A stretch of DNA of 11,987 nt from Oscillospiraceae bacterium (lineage in GTDB: Bacteria; Bacillota; Clostridia; Oscillospirales; Ruminococcaceae), in NCBI GenBank assembly GCA_031260615.1, contig JAISLG010000133.1:1-11987 (forward strand), written 5' to 3'. This document shows, in pieces, positions 6,433 to 11,987 of the stretch (within the stretch, counting starts at the first letter, position 1; each line of letters begins with the position of its first letter). The notes below the pieces were generated by a model, which was not told where the DNA came from, made no database searches, and was given only the letters and a program-made list of their open reading frames with translations. Made by a program: the position numbers and the translations under genes.

Positions 6433-6780
6433 TTATAACGCCAATCTCGGCTCGTTATGCAGAAAACGTCCGTATTTTTTTTGGGCTTTCAGGGTTTCCT
6501 CTTTGAAGTCCTCCTCGTAATCACCATCATACCAAGTCCATATATCGAGGTTATCCATAAACCAATCTATCTCGGAATATGCCATTTGAAACGCCGCAAA
6601 GGCGTTGTATTCGCCTTTTTTGCCCGTGCTTTGGTAAAAGCCTTTTCCGATTTTCGGAATATTGTGTTCTGAAAAATATTTATCTATCCGTGCGTACATT
6701 TTGTTGATGTCGTATTTGCCCTCGCGTTCAACTTTGCCTTCGTCAAACACTACTCGTATTTTCATAACTTGTTCTTGCAT
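6433..6780 (-). CDS. Small protein, apparently a diverged VapD/Cas2-fold relative; possible partner of the downstream VapD
   Basis: The protein has 115 residues from ATG 6780, chosen because AGGTGG lies 4 nt upstream; a GTG at 6801 would add seven. I do not recognise it with certainty, but it seems to follow the downstream protein segment by segment. It has VVFDEG against ITFDIS, MYARIDKYFSEHNIPKIGKGFYQS against IKTRLEELGFDHIEKSVYKS, EIDWFMDNLDIW against KIPWFVNCVDKM, and DGDYEEDF against DVENEHDF. The pair may be paralogues forming a heterodimer, with one chain acting as antitoxin or regulator. It is the first gene of the pair and has its own promoter at 6810-6838. Sequence similarity was judged by eye. 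Confidence 0.6.
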   Translation of the reverse strand: MQEQVMKIRVVFDEGKVEREGKYDINKMYARIDKYFSEHNIPKIGKGFYQSTGKKGEYNAFAAFQMAYSEIDWFMDNLDIWTWYDGDYEEDFKEETLKAQKKYGRFLHNEPRLAL

Positions 6781-6809
6781 AAATCCACCTCGTAAATACA
6801 CCTCGCATT

Positions 6810-6838
6810 ATCATATCCCCTCGCCGAAAAAAAATCAA
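6810..6838 (-). promoter_or_regulatory. Promoter of the VapD-like gene pair
   Basis: On the minus strand, TTGATT (6833-6838), a 17-bp spacer beginning with a T-run, and TATGAT (6810-6815) lie 30 bp upstream of the start codon at 6780. The ribosome-binding site AGGTGG is at 6785-6790. The promoter diverges from the probable engB promoter about 50 bp away. Confidence 0.65.
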
Positions 6839-6863
6839 CACTTCCATTAAAAAAAAAAGCGAG

Positions 6864-6869
6864 TATAAT
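6864..6869 (+). promoter_or_regulatory. Probable -10 box of engB (nearly leaderless transcript)
   Basis: A perfect TATAAT ends 11 bp before ATG 6881, putting the expected transcription start only about 5 nt before the start codon. The -35 region is poor (CTTCCA, 17 bp upstream). An A10 run (6849-6858) could act as an UP-like or bent element. No Shine-Dalgarno sequence fits in the short leader. Confidence 0.4.
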
Positions 6870-6880
6870 ATAAATTACTT

Positions 6881-7474
6881 ATGGAAATAAACATACACAA
6901 TGCGTCGTTCGCGTACTGCGCGGGGACGGCGGCGCAATTACCGAAAACTACAATCCCCGAGATACTGTTTTCGGGGCGTAGTAATGTCGGGAAGTCCTCC
7001 CTGATAAACAAATTGCTTAACCGAAACGGGTTGGCGCGGACAAGTGCCCAGCCCGGTAAAACCGCGACTATTAACTTCTACAATATCGACGACAAACTGT
7101 ATTTCGCCGATTTGCCGGGATACGGGTTCGCGAAAACAGGGGAGTGCGATAAGGCGCGTTGGAAACAACTCGTGGACGGTTACTTGACAGGGAGCCGCAA
7201 TATCGCATTAGCAATACAACTTATCGACTTTCGCCGTACGGCAACCGCTGAGGACTTGACTATGCTCAAATACTTTCAAACAGAACATATCCCTACCCTC
7301 GCGGTGTACACTAAGTCGGATAAATTAAACCAAACAGAATTCGATAAACGCACCTCCGCTATCCCGACTGAATTGCCGAATGGTACACCTTTTATTGTAT
7401 ACTCAAAGATGTCGGGTACAGGGGTACAGGAGATATGGGAACGGGTGTCGTGCGTGTATCTCGATAAGGAGTAA
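6881..7474 (+). CDS. engB: EngB/YsxC/YihA ribosome-biogenesis GTPase
   Basis: This 197-residue GTPase is of the usual EngB length and acts in the cytoplasm in late assembly of the large ribosomal subunit. All GTP-binding motifs are present. G1 is GRSNVGKS (32-39), G2 is Thr61 in QPGKTATINFY, G3 is DLPGYG (77-82), G4 is TKSDK (144-148), and G5 is SKMSGTG (175-181). The GYGFAK sequence is typical of the family. It begins with ATG 6881, without a ribosome-binding site but immediately after a TATAAT, consistent with leaderless or near-leaderless translation. It is followed by a small membrane peptide gene 21 bp downstream and then an RluD-like gene, all co-directional. Confidence 0.95.
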   Translation: MEINIHNASFAYCAGTAAQLPKTTIPEILFSGRSNVGKSSLINKLLNRNGLARTSAQPGKTATINFYNIDDKLYFADLPGYGFAKTGECDKARWKQLVDGYLTGSRNIALAIQLIDFRRTATAEDLTMLKYFQTEHIPTLAVYTKSDKLNQTEFDKRTSAIPTELPNGTPFIVYSKMSGTGVQEIWERVSCVYLDKE

Positions 7475-7495
7475 TATAATATAATAGGTGAATTT

Positions 7496-7582
7496 ATGAA
7501 AACTAAGTGGTTTGTCAGAGTTGGCGCGGCGTTGCTTGCGCTGTTTATGCTGTTGTCGTTGGCGTTTAATTTTTTTGGCTAA
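7496..7582 (+). CDS. 28-residue single-pass hydrophobic peptide
   Basis: ATG 7496 is preceded by TAGGTGAATTT, a good ribosome-binding site with AGGTG about 6 nt upstream. The frame codes for MKTKWFVRVG, then a hydrophobic stretch (ALLALFMLLSLAF) and NFFG before TAA. The basic N-terminus and single hydrophobic helix indicate an inner-membrane micropeptide with a cytoplasmic N-terminus, or a free signal-peptide-like product. It lies between engB and the pseudouridine synthase gene and is probably cotranscribed with them. Alternatively it is the remnant of a truncated secreted protein, though no continuing frame is visible downstream. I do not recognise a family. Confidence 0.5.
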   Translation: MKTKWFVRVGAALLALFMLLSLAFNFFG

Positions 7583-7619
7583 TAAGGCTATTAAAGGCTC
7601 TTAATTAAAGGGAAGTGTT

Positions 7620-8525
7620 TTGGTATTTACAGTCGAGGTTGGTTCGGATAATACGCGGCTTGATGTCGTGTTGTCGGGGGTTGGCGGCGTTACACGGAGT
7701 GCCGCCGCGCTTTGTATTGATAACGGCGCGTGTGCCGTTAATGGCGCGGTTGTCGGGAAATCGCATAAGGTCAAAGTGGGTGATGTTGTAGAATATTCAC
7801 TCGCCGCGCCTTTGCAGTCTGACCTTGTTGCGCAGGATATTCCCCTCGATATTGTGTACGAGGACGAATATCTCATAGTCGTCAACAAACCAAAGGGTAT
7901 GGTCGTCCACCCCGCTTCGGGTAACCCCAACGGTACACTCCTCAATGCGCTTTTGGCGCATACTTCCCTGTCGAATGTCAATGAGGGGCGACCAGGTATA
8001 GTACACCGTATCGACAAGGACACAAGCGGATTACTCCTCGTTGCGAAAACCGATACGGCGCATAATTCCCTCGCGGAACAGATAGCGGCGCATACTTGCG
8101 GACGGGTGTACGAGGGTGTAGTATGCGGTAATATCCGCGAGTCGGGTACAATAAGCGTACCCCTCGGGCGATGTATCCGCGACCGCAAAAAACGCGCCGC
8201 GTATCCCATTCCGCGCACGAATATCATAACCAAACATGCCGTCACGCACTACGCGCCGATAGCGGAATACAACGGGTTTACGCATACACGGTTCGTCCTC
8301 GAAACGGGGCGCACCCACCAAATACGCGTACACGCCGCGTATATTCGTCGCCCGATTCTCGGCGACACAGTATACGGCGGACGGGAATTAAACGGGTTGC
8401 ACGGGCAGTGCCTGCACGCGAAACGTATCGAGTTTACCCACCCCGTGACGGGCGCGCGTATGGAATTTGACAGCGAATTGCCCGATTATTTTACGGACGT
8501 TATAAGGCGGATAGAGTTGTTTTAA
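7620..8525 (+). CDS. RluD/RluA-family 23S rRNA pseudouridine synthase
   Basis: This 301-residue enzyme is of RluD-like length and isomerises uridines in ribosomal RNA. It has an N-terminal S4 RNA-binding domain (about 12-60; RLDVVLSGVGGVTRSAAALCIDNG), then the catalytic domain with VVNKPKGMVVHP (88-99) and HRIDKDTSGLLLVAK (129-143). Asp132 in RID is the expected catalytic aspartate. The motifs LETGRTHQIRVH and GDTVYGG follow. The start is TTG 7620, with AAAGGGAAG about 5-10 nt upstream. Which uridines are targeted (RluD-like 1911/1915/1917 or another set) cannot be told from sequence. The last six codons and the stop are duplicated as a tandem 21-bp repeat just beyond the gene. Confidence 0.93.
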   Translation: MVFTVEVGSDNTRLDVVLSGVGGVTRSAAALCIDNGACAVNGAVVGKSHKVKVGDVVEYSLAAPLQSDLVAQDIPLDIVYEDEYLIVVNKPKGMVVHPASGNPNGTLLNALLAHTSLSNVNEGRPGIVHRIDKDTSGLLLVAKTDTAHNSLAEQIAAHTCGRVYEGVVCGNIRESGTISVPLGRCIRDRKKRAAYPIPRTNIITKHAVTHYAPIAEYNGFTHTRFVLETGRTHQIRVHAAYIRRPILGDTVYGGRELNGLHGQCLHAKRIEFTHPVTGARMEFDSELPDYFTDVIRRIELF

Positions 8526-8555
8526 CGGCGGATAGAGTTGTTTTAACGGCGGATA
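8506..8555 (+). repeat. 21-bp tandem duplication across the 3' end of the pseudouridine synthase gene
   Basis: Two exact copies of a 21-bp unit (8506-8526 and 8527-8547; GGCGGATAGAGT then TGTTTTAAC) and an 8-bp third remnant (8548-8555) cover the gene's last codons and stop. The unit length is a multiple of three, so the second copy would encode the same RRIELF-stop ending. It is likely a replication-slippage duplication. It retains a spare C-terminus and stop codon, in phase. Confidence 0.9.
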
Positions 8556-8589
8556 CCAAAAATTATTTTTAGGAAGTTTAACCCTCACA

Positions 8590-9444
8590 TTGAAAAAATT
8601 TGAAAACGTACTTCTTGTCACGGACGTAGACGGGACACTTATAGACGACAACGCCGAAATTGGCGCGGATAACCTCGCGGCAATCGAATATTTTCGGCAA
8701 CAAGGCGGTATATTTACGATCGCTACGGGGCGCGGTCAGCAAATGGCACAGTGCATAATAGACGAATTGCCCACGGATGTACCCGCCGTAATATTCAATG
8801 GGGCGGCAGTATACGATTACGTCAAGGACGATTTTGTATGGCAGTCATCGTTACAAACTGTCGGCGCGAAATATTTACGCGATTTTCTTGACGAGTTCCC
8901 CGACGTATGCGCGGAATATCTGTGCGGCAAGGACGTATATGTAGTACGGAAAAATGGGCTTGAAGAAGAGCATTTACGGCTCGGGAATATCAAACCGATT
9001 ATCTGCGAATTAGAGGACATACCGATTGAACAGGGACTCAAAGCCTTGATAATCGCCGAACCGCATATTATTGAGAAGGCATACACGGGGATTAAAGACA
9101 GGCATTATGACACCGTGAACTGGGTACGCTCGGCACCGCAATATTTGGAGTTGCTCCCGAAAGGCACGTCCAAGGGCGACGGTATGCTGAAACTTATTGA
9201 ATTACGCGATTTATCGGACTACACGATTGTGGCGGCAGGGGATTACCTGAACGACCTCGAAATGGTAGAGTACGCGGACATTGGCTTTGCGACAAGCAAC
9301 GCGCACCCCGATTTGATAGCGGTTGCGGATTACGTTTGCAACGACAACAACCACGCCGCGATTGCCGATATTATCGATAAGTTGGACAGGGGTGATATTG
9401 AGTTGCATAAGGGTAAGGGGGAAAAGGGAGCAGTAATATTATAA
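8590..9444 (+). CDS. Cof-type HAD-superfamily (HAD-IIB) sugar-phosphate phosphatase
   Basis: This 284-residue cytoplasmic hydrolase has the four HAD motifs. Motif I is TDVDGTL (Asp12 nucleophile, Asp14 acid/base). Motif II is Thr46 in IATGRG. Motif III is the lysine in LLPKGTSKGDG (about 190-198). Motif IV is GDYLNDLEM with Asp218 and Asp222 for magnesium. The region between motifs II and III (about 85-185) is the C2B cap of HAD-IIB proteins. The substrate cannot be predicted; flavin, sugar or pyridoxal phosphates are usual for the family. The start is TTG 8590, preceded by AGGAAG about 13 nt upstream. The C-terminal KGKGEKG tail is extra. It converges with the YcxB-like gene. Confidence 0.92.
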   Translation: MKKFENVLLVTDVDGTLIDDNAEIGADNLAAIEYFRQQGGIFTIATGRGQQMAQCIIDELPTDVPAVIFNGAAVYDYVKDDFVWQSSLQTVGAKYLRDFLDEFPDVCAEYLCGKDVYVVRKNGLEEEHLRLGNIKPIICELEDIPIEQGLKALIIAEPHIIEKAYTGIKDRHYDTVNWVRSAPQYLELLPKGTSKGDGMLKLIELRDLSDYTIVAAGDYLNDLEMVEYADIGFATSNAHPDLIAVADYVCNDNNHAAIADIIDKLDRGDIELHKGKGEKGAVIL

Positions 9445-9445
9445 T

Positions 9446-9470
9446 CCCCCCCGACGGCTACATTGGGGGG
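9446..9470. other. C7/G6 hairpin between convergent genes
   Basis: Seven C (9446-9452) and six G (9465-9470) flank a 12-nt loop, starting one base after the stop of the HAD gene and ending just before the stop of the opposing YcxB-like gene. No proper T-tract follows on the plus strand; on the minus strand ATTATAATATT follows. It may be a weak bidirectional terminator or RNA stabiliser. Confidence 0.4.
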
Positions 9471-9478
9471 CTGCATAT

Positions 9479-9973
9479 TCACGAAAAGTATTCTTCTAAC
9501 TGCCGTACTGTATCCTCATCGAGTACACGTTTCGGCACAGCCAAGCATATTCGCTTGTTGACGAGGAACGCATACACCTCCCCTAAATCCTCAAAATAAA
9601 TCTCCTCTGTTGCACGCCCCACGGGTACGGGGTCGCCGCCGTCCTCTGACAAATCAATGCGGTTATCGTAAAACGCCGCTGTAATATCGGGGAAGTCCCC
9701 ATTTAGTTTCACAAGCAATTTTTTGAATGCGCGAAACGGGCGCGTGTACATATTAACCCAGAACCAAGCCGCAAACAGTATCAGAAACCCATACACCGCC
9801 CACGCTTTTATATTGCTCGTGTCAGACGCTATGTAGAACACAGATACGCCGATTGCAATTACGCAAGCGACGGAGAGGGATACTATTTGCCGCATACCAT
9901 TGCGGCGCGCGGCTTTGAGGAATACAGGGCGCAGTTCCTCAGGTGTGTTTTTATAGGATATGGAAAATAACAT
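9479..9973 (-). CDS. YcxB-like two-transmembrane hypothetical protein
   Basis: The protein has 164 residues. A short polar N-terminus with the pattern MLFSISYKNTPEEL is followed by two likely membrane helices at about 28-49 and 57-76. A soluble C-terminal part ends in VNKRICLAVPKRVLDEDTVRQLEEYF. Two helices followed by a small domain that ends with an xxPKRxL motif is the usual plan of YcxB-like proteins, whose function is unknown. ATG 9973 has only a weak purine-rich site (GTGAGAA) upstream. Two TTGACA hexamers on the minus strand (10011-10016 and 9997-10002) could supply a -35 box, though no good -10 is seen. Otherwise it is the distal gene behind the PIN toxin. Confidence 0.6.
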   Translation of the reverse strand: MLFSISYKNTPEELRPVFLKAARRNGMRQIVSLSVACVIAIGVSVFYIASDTSNIKAWAVYGFLILFAAWFWVNMYTRPFRAFKKLLVKLNGDFPDITAAFYDNRIDLSEDGGDPVPVGRATEEIYFEDLGEVYAFLVNKRICLAVPKRVLDEDTVRQLEEYFS

Positions 9974-10012
9974 ACATTCTCACAAGCGTAATTTTTTGTC
10001 AATGTACTTATG

Positions 10013-10414
10013 TCAATACTTTTCGTTAAGGAACTCTGTCGGTGTTAAAATAATCGGCTTGTCAATCACAACGTCTTGAAAATCCTTGTCGCCTGTAATC
10101 AAAATATCCATACCAGAAATAATAGCGGAAGGTAGTATCGGGTAATCGTTTTTGTCCCGTATTTTTACTTCGTGTTTTAGCAAACTCACAGTGGGAGTGA
10201 ACACAAACTGATACGGCGCGTCTGCAAGAAATTCTTCCGTCCGATGTTTCATAGTCGGGAATTTTTTGGAAATTACACGCGCTAATTCTACCAAAGTGTA
10301 GGAACACAAAAACAATTCGTGACGTAAATATATTTTGTCAAACAACGAATTCATACGAGGATTTGGGAATGCAATTGCGGATATAAGAATATTCGTGTCA
10401 AGCATTATCTTCAT
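10013..10414 (-). CDS. PIN-domain toxin (putative ribonuclease of a toxin-antitoxin pair)
   Basis: This 133-residue protein begins at ATG 10414, where the PIN fold starts (MKIMLDTNILISA) and GGAGCG lies 8 nt upstream. The longer open frame to 10477 only translates antitoxin sequence. The conserved acidic residues of the metal-dependent RNase site are visible: Asp6 in LDTN, Glu43 in LVELAR, Asp90 in DKNDYPIL and Asp109 in TGDKDF. The DYPIL and LITGDKDF wording suits the COG1569-type PIN family rather than classical VapC. Its start lies inside the antitoxin gene (17 nt shared), which couples the two. Target RNA is unknown. Confidence 0.85.
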   Translation of the reverse strand: MKIMLDTNILISAIAFPNPRMNSLFDKIYLRHELFLCSYTLVELARVISKKFPTMKHRTEEFLADAPYQFVFTPTVSLLKHEVKIRDKNDYPILPSAIISGMDILITGDKDFQDVVIDKPIILTPTEFLNEKY

Positions 10415-10700
10415 ATTGTTCGCTCCGTTCTTTCCATTCCTCAAAAACTTCTTGCCGTATCTCGTCAAGCATAGCAAACAAATCGTCCTCGTCTTTCAGA
10501 CCAAGCCGTTCGGTTTCCCCTGCAAACGCCTCCTGCACTTTTTTTAATGCCGCCATTGCTTTATCTCTGACAGCGGTTCTGTCAGCCTTTTTGAACTCAA
10601 TTTTGTCCCCTTCGACAATACCGAGTTGTTGTCGAGTTGCCTCGGATATGCGAACCAATCCACCCGCACCGACCTCCGCTACTTGCATTGTTTCATACAT
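10398..10700 (-). CDS. AbrB/MazE-type antitoxin for the PIN toxin
   Basis: This 100-residue protein starts at ATG 10700, preceded by a perfect AGGAGG (10709-10714) 8 nt upstream. Residues about 5-40 form an AbrB/SpoVT-fold DNA-binding domain: VAEVGAGGLVRISEATRQQLGIVEGDKIEFKK, with the usual LGIxEGDKxEF ending. The rest is a charged, helical segment likely to bind and block the toxin (FAGETERLGLKDEDDLFAMLDEI). It overlaps the toxin start by 17 nt. Such antitoxins normally repress their own operon; an inverted repeat next to the -10 box (10731-10745) is a plausible operator. Confidence 0.85.
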   Translation of the reverse strand: MYETMQVAEVGAGGLVRISEATRQQLGIVEGDKIEFKKADRTAVRDKAMAALKKVQEAFAGETERLGLKDEDDLFAMLDEIRQEVFEEWKERSEQYEDNA

Positions 10701-10726
10701 AACACACACCTCCTGTTTAACAATAT

Positions 10727-10745
10727 ATTATACCGCAATACGGTA
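10727..10745 (-). promoter_or_regulatory. Promoter -10 box and candidate operator of the PIN/AbrB pair
   Basis: A perfect TATAAT on the minus strand (10727-10732) lies 27 bp upstream of the antitoxin start. The inverted repeat TACCG-CAATA-CGGTA (10731-10745) overlaps its upstream edge. No good -35 is seen at 16-18 bp spacing, so the promoter may be weak or activator-dependent. Autorepression by the AbrB-fold antitoxin at this repeat is inferred. Confidence 0.45.
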
Positions 10746-10755
10746 ATTTACGCTG

Positions 10756-11987
10756 TTACCTTACCACCGTGATACAATTCACGTCCTTGTCTTTCGTACC
10801 TGTAATGAACCCTCCGCTTGCCTTTGCCGACCTGATATAGTCTACTACTTCGGCGGTTATCAGTTCGCCGGGGGCAAGGCACGGTATCCCCGGTGGGTAC
10901 ACGTTTACAAATTCGCCCGACACGCGCCCCACAGTATCCGACAGTTTGATACTCTCTTTCGGCGAGTAGAATGCCGCGCTCGGTGTCATTGCCACTATTG
11001 GCGCGATATAGTCGAATATTTCCGCGCGGTTTACGGGGCGCGCGTATAACCGCTTAATCTCCGATAAAGCCGATATTAAACGGTCAATATCGCGTTCGCG
11101 GTCGCCGACTGATAAATACGCAAGGATATTGTGCATATCCCCGAACTCCGCTTGAATATTAAATTCGTCGCGGAGTATGTCGTATGTTTCCATTCCTGAT
11201 AAGCCGAGTCCGCTCACGTTTATTACGAGTTTCGTGTCGTCAAACGCGTAAAACGCACTGCCTGCGGTTTGGTCGGCGCGTTCCGCCCCGTATGCGTAAT
11301 ATCCGCCCACGGTATTGATTTCTTCCCTTGCGTATCGGGCAAGTGCCTGTACTTTCGCGAATGTTTCCGCACCGCGTAGTGCAAGGTTACGCCGCGATAT
11401 GTCGAGGCTTGATAATAGTAAATAATTCGCGCTCGTGGTTTGCGTAAGGTTGATAAATTGCCGTAATTTGTATTCGGGGAAACCGCTCCCCGACAACAAC
11501 ATTGAACTTTGGGTTAAACTTCCGCCGCTTTTGTGCATCGACACGGCAGTAATATCCGCGCCCGCCGCGATACCGCTTATCGGCATATCGCTCCCGAAAT
11601 ACAAATGCGTGCCGTGCGCCTCGTCCGCAATAACCGACAGTTGCCGCGAATGTGCGGCTTTGGTAAGCCGCGATATATCGGAACAAACCCCGTAATATGT
11701 CGGGTTGTTGATGAACACGGCGCGAGCATCGGGGTTTTCGTTCATTGCCTTTTCGAGCGCGGATAATGTGATACCCAAGGGGAACCCGAGTTCTTTATCA
11801 ATATCGGGGCTGACGTATGCGGGTATGCCGCCGTTTAAGACGAGCGCATTCAGCGCGGATATGTGGACATTGCGCGGCAATATTATCTTCTCACCCGGTC
11901 GGAGTGCGGCGAATATAGCGGTTTGTACTGCGGCTGTCGTCCCCCCGACAATAAAAAAGGCATTTTCCGCGCCGAATGCACTTGCGG
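10756..11987 (-). CDS. Orn/Lys/Arg decarboxylase-family PLP enzyme (N-terminus outside the window)
   Basis: The frame is open to the window edge, so the 5' part is missing; about 409 residues are visible. The first visible residues, ASAFGAENAFFIVGGTTA, correspond to the family's PLP-binding AFGAxxxFFxxxGTT/S region. Next are DEAHGTH (Asp near 11625) and SMHKSGGSLTQSS, whose lysine (11530-11532) should form the Schiff base with PLP. The C-terminal domain carries VNVYPPGIPCLAPGE, also typical. The enzyme decarboxylates arginine, lysine or ornithine to agmatine, cadaverine or putrescine; substrate choice is not predictable. Its size suits the short Firmicute (SpeA/YaaO-like) form. It ends 56 bp before the antitoxin start, with no terminator between. 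Confidence 0.92.
   Translation of the reverse strand, partial: ASAFGAENAFFIVGGTTAAVQTAIFAALRPGEKIILPRNVHISALNALVLNGGIPAYVSPDIDKELGFPLGITLSALEKAMNENPDARAVFINNPTYYGVCSDISRLTKAAHSRQLSVIADEAHGTHLYFGSDMPISGIAAGADITAVSMHKSGGSLTQSSMLLSGSGFPEYKLRQFINLTQTTSANYLLLSSLDISRRNLALRGAETFAKVQALARYAREEINTVGGYYAYGAERADQTAGSAFYAFDDTKLVINVSGLGLSGMETYDILRDEFNIQAEFGDMHNILAYLSVGDRERDIDRLISALSEIKRLYARPVNRAEIFDYIAPIVAMTPSAAFYSPKESIKLSDTVGRVSGEFVNVYPPGIPCLAPGELITAEVVDYIRSAKASGGFITGTKDKDVNCITVVR

Noticed and set aside
10415..10477. Upstream start for the PIN toxin, adding 21 residues
   Set aside because: The extension lies wholly within antitoxin coding sequence and adds no PIN-fold residues. ATG 10414 has its own ribosome-binding site.

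Overview
The window looks like a chromosomal segment of an anaerobic, probably spore-forming Firmicute of class Clostridia. This is inferred from the gene set: a BofA-like sporulation protein, a B12-binding radical SAM protein fused to a DUF2344-type domain, a YkgJ-type cysteine-cluster protein, a Cof-type HAD phosphatase and an Orn/Lys/Arg decarboxylase. Several genes start with TTG, and Shine-Dalgarno sequences are sometimes strong and sometimes absent. Base composition looks moderate. No rRNA, tRNA, phage, transposase or CRISPR array was found.

Layout: 1-231 is the 3' end of an unknown protein with an Asp-rich stretch and a Lys/Pro-rich tail. Next come three plus-strand genes: an iron-sulfur fumarase beta subunit (348-878), a cysteine-cluster protein (911-1309) and the 4-alpha-glucanotransferase malQ (1306-2721). 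Related repeat elements, in opposite orientations, lie on either side of this block (240-333 and 2722-2833). The second is followed by a perfect 38-bp palindrome and a terminator. A BofA-like membrane protein (3077-3349) converges on, and overlaps by 8 bp, a large minus-strand radical SAM gene (3342-5885).

Upstream of the radical SAM gene is a well-formed minus-strand promoter. It is followed by about 110 nt of hairpin-rich leader ending in a Rho-independent terminator that lies before the start codon. This suggests transcription attenuation, an uncharacterised riboswitch, or a short terminated RNA. Directly upstream, a two-gene minus-strand unit (6053-6780) encodes a VapD-family (Cas2-fold) protein and a second protein that seems to be a diverged relative of it. 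This is the strongest candidate for an undescribed system.

From 6881 the plus strand carries housekeeping genes: the ribosome-assembly GTPase engB, a 28-residue membrane peptide gene, an RluD-type pseudouridine synthase whose 3' end is tandemly duplicated, and a HAD phosphatase. The end of the window is on the minus strand: a YcxB-like membrane protein, a PIN toxin with an AbrB-fold antitoxin sharing 17 nt, and an Orn/Lys/Arg decarboxylase cut by the window edge. Two small toxin-antitoxin-like cassettes are therefore interspersed among conserved core genes.
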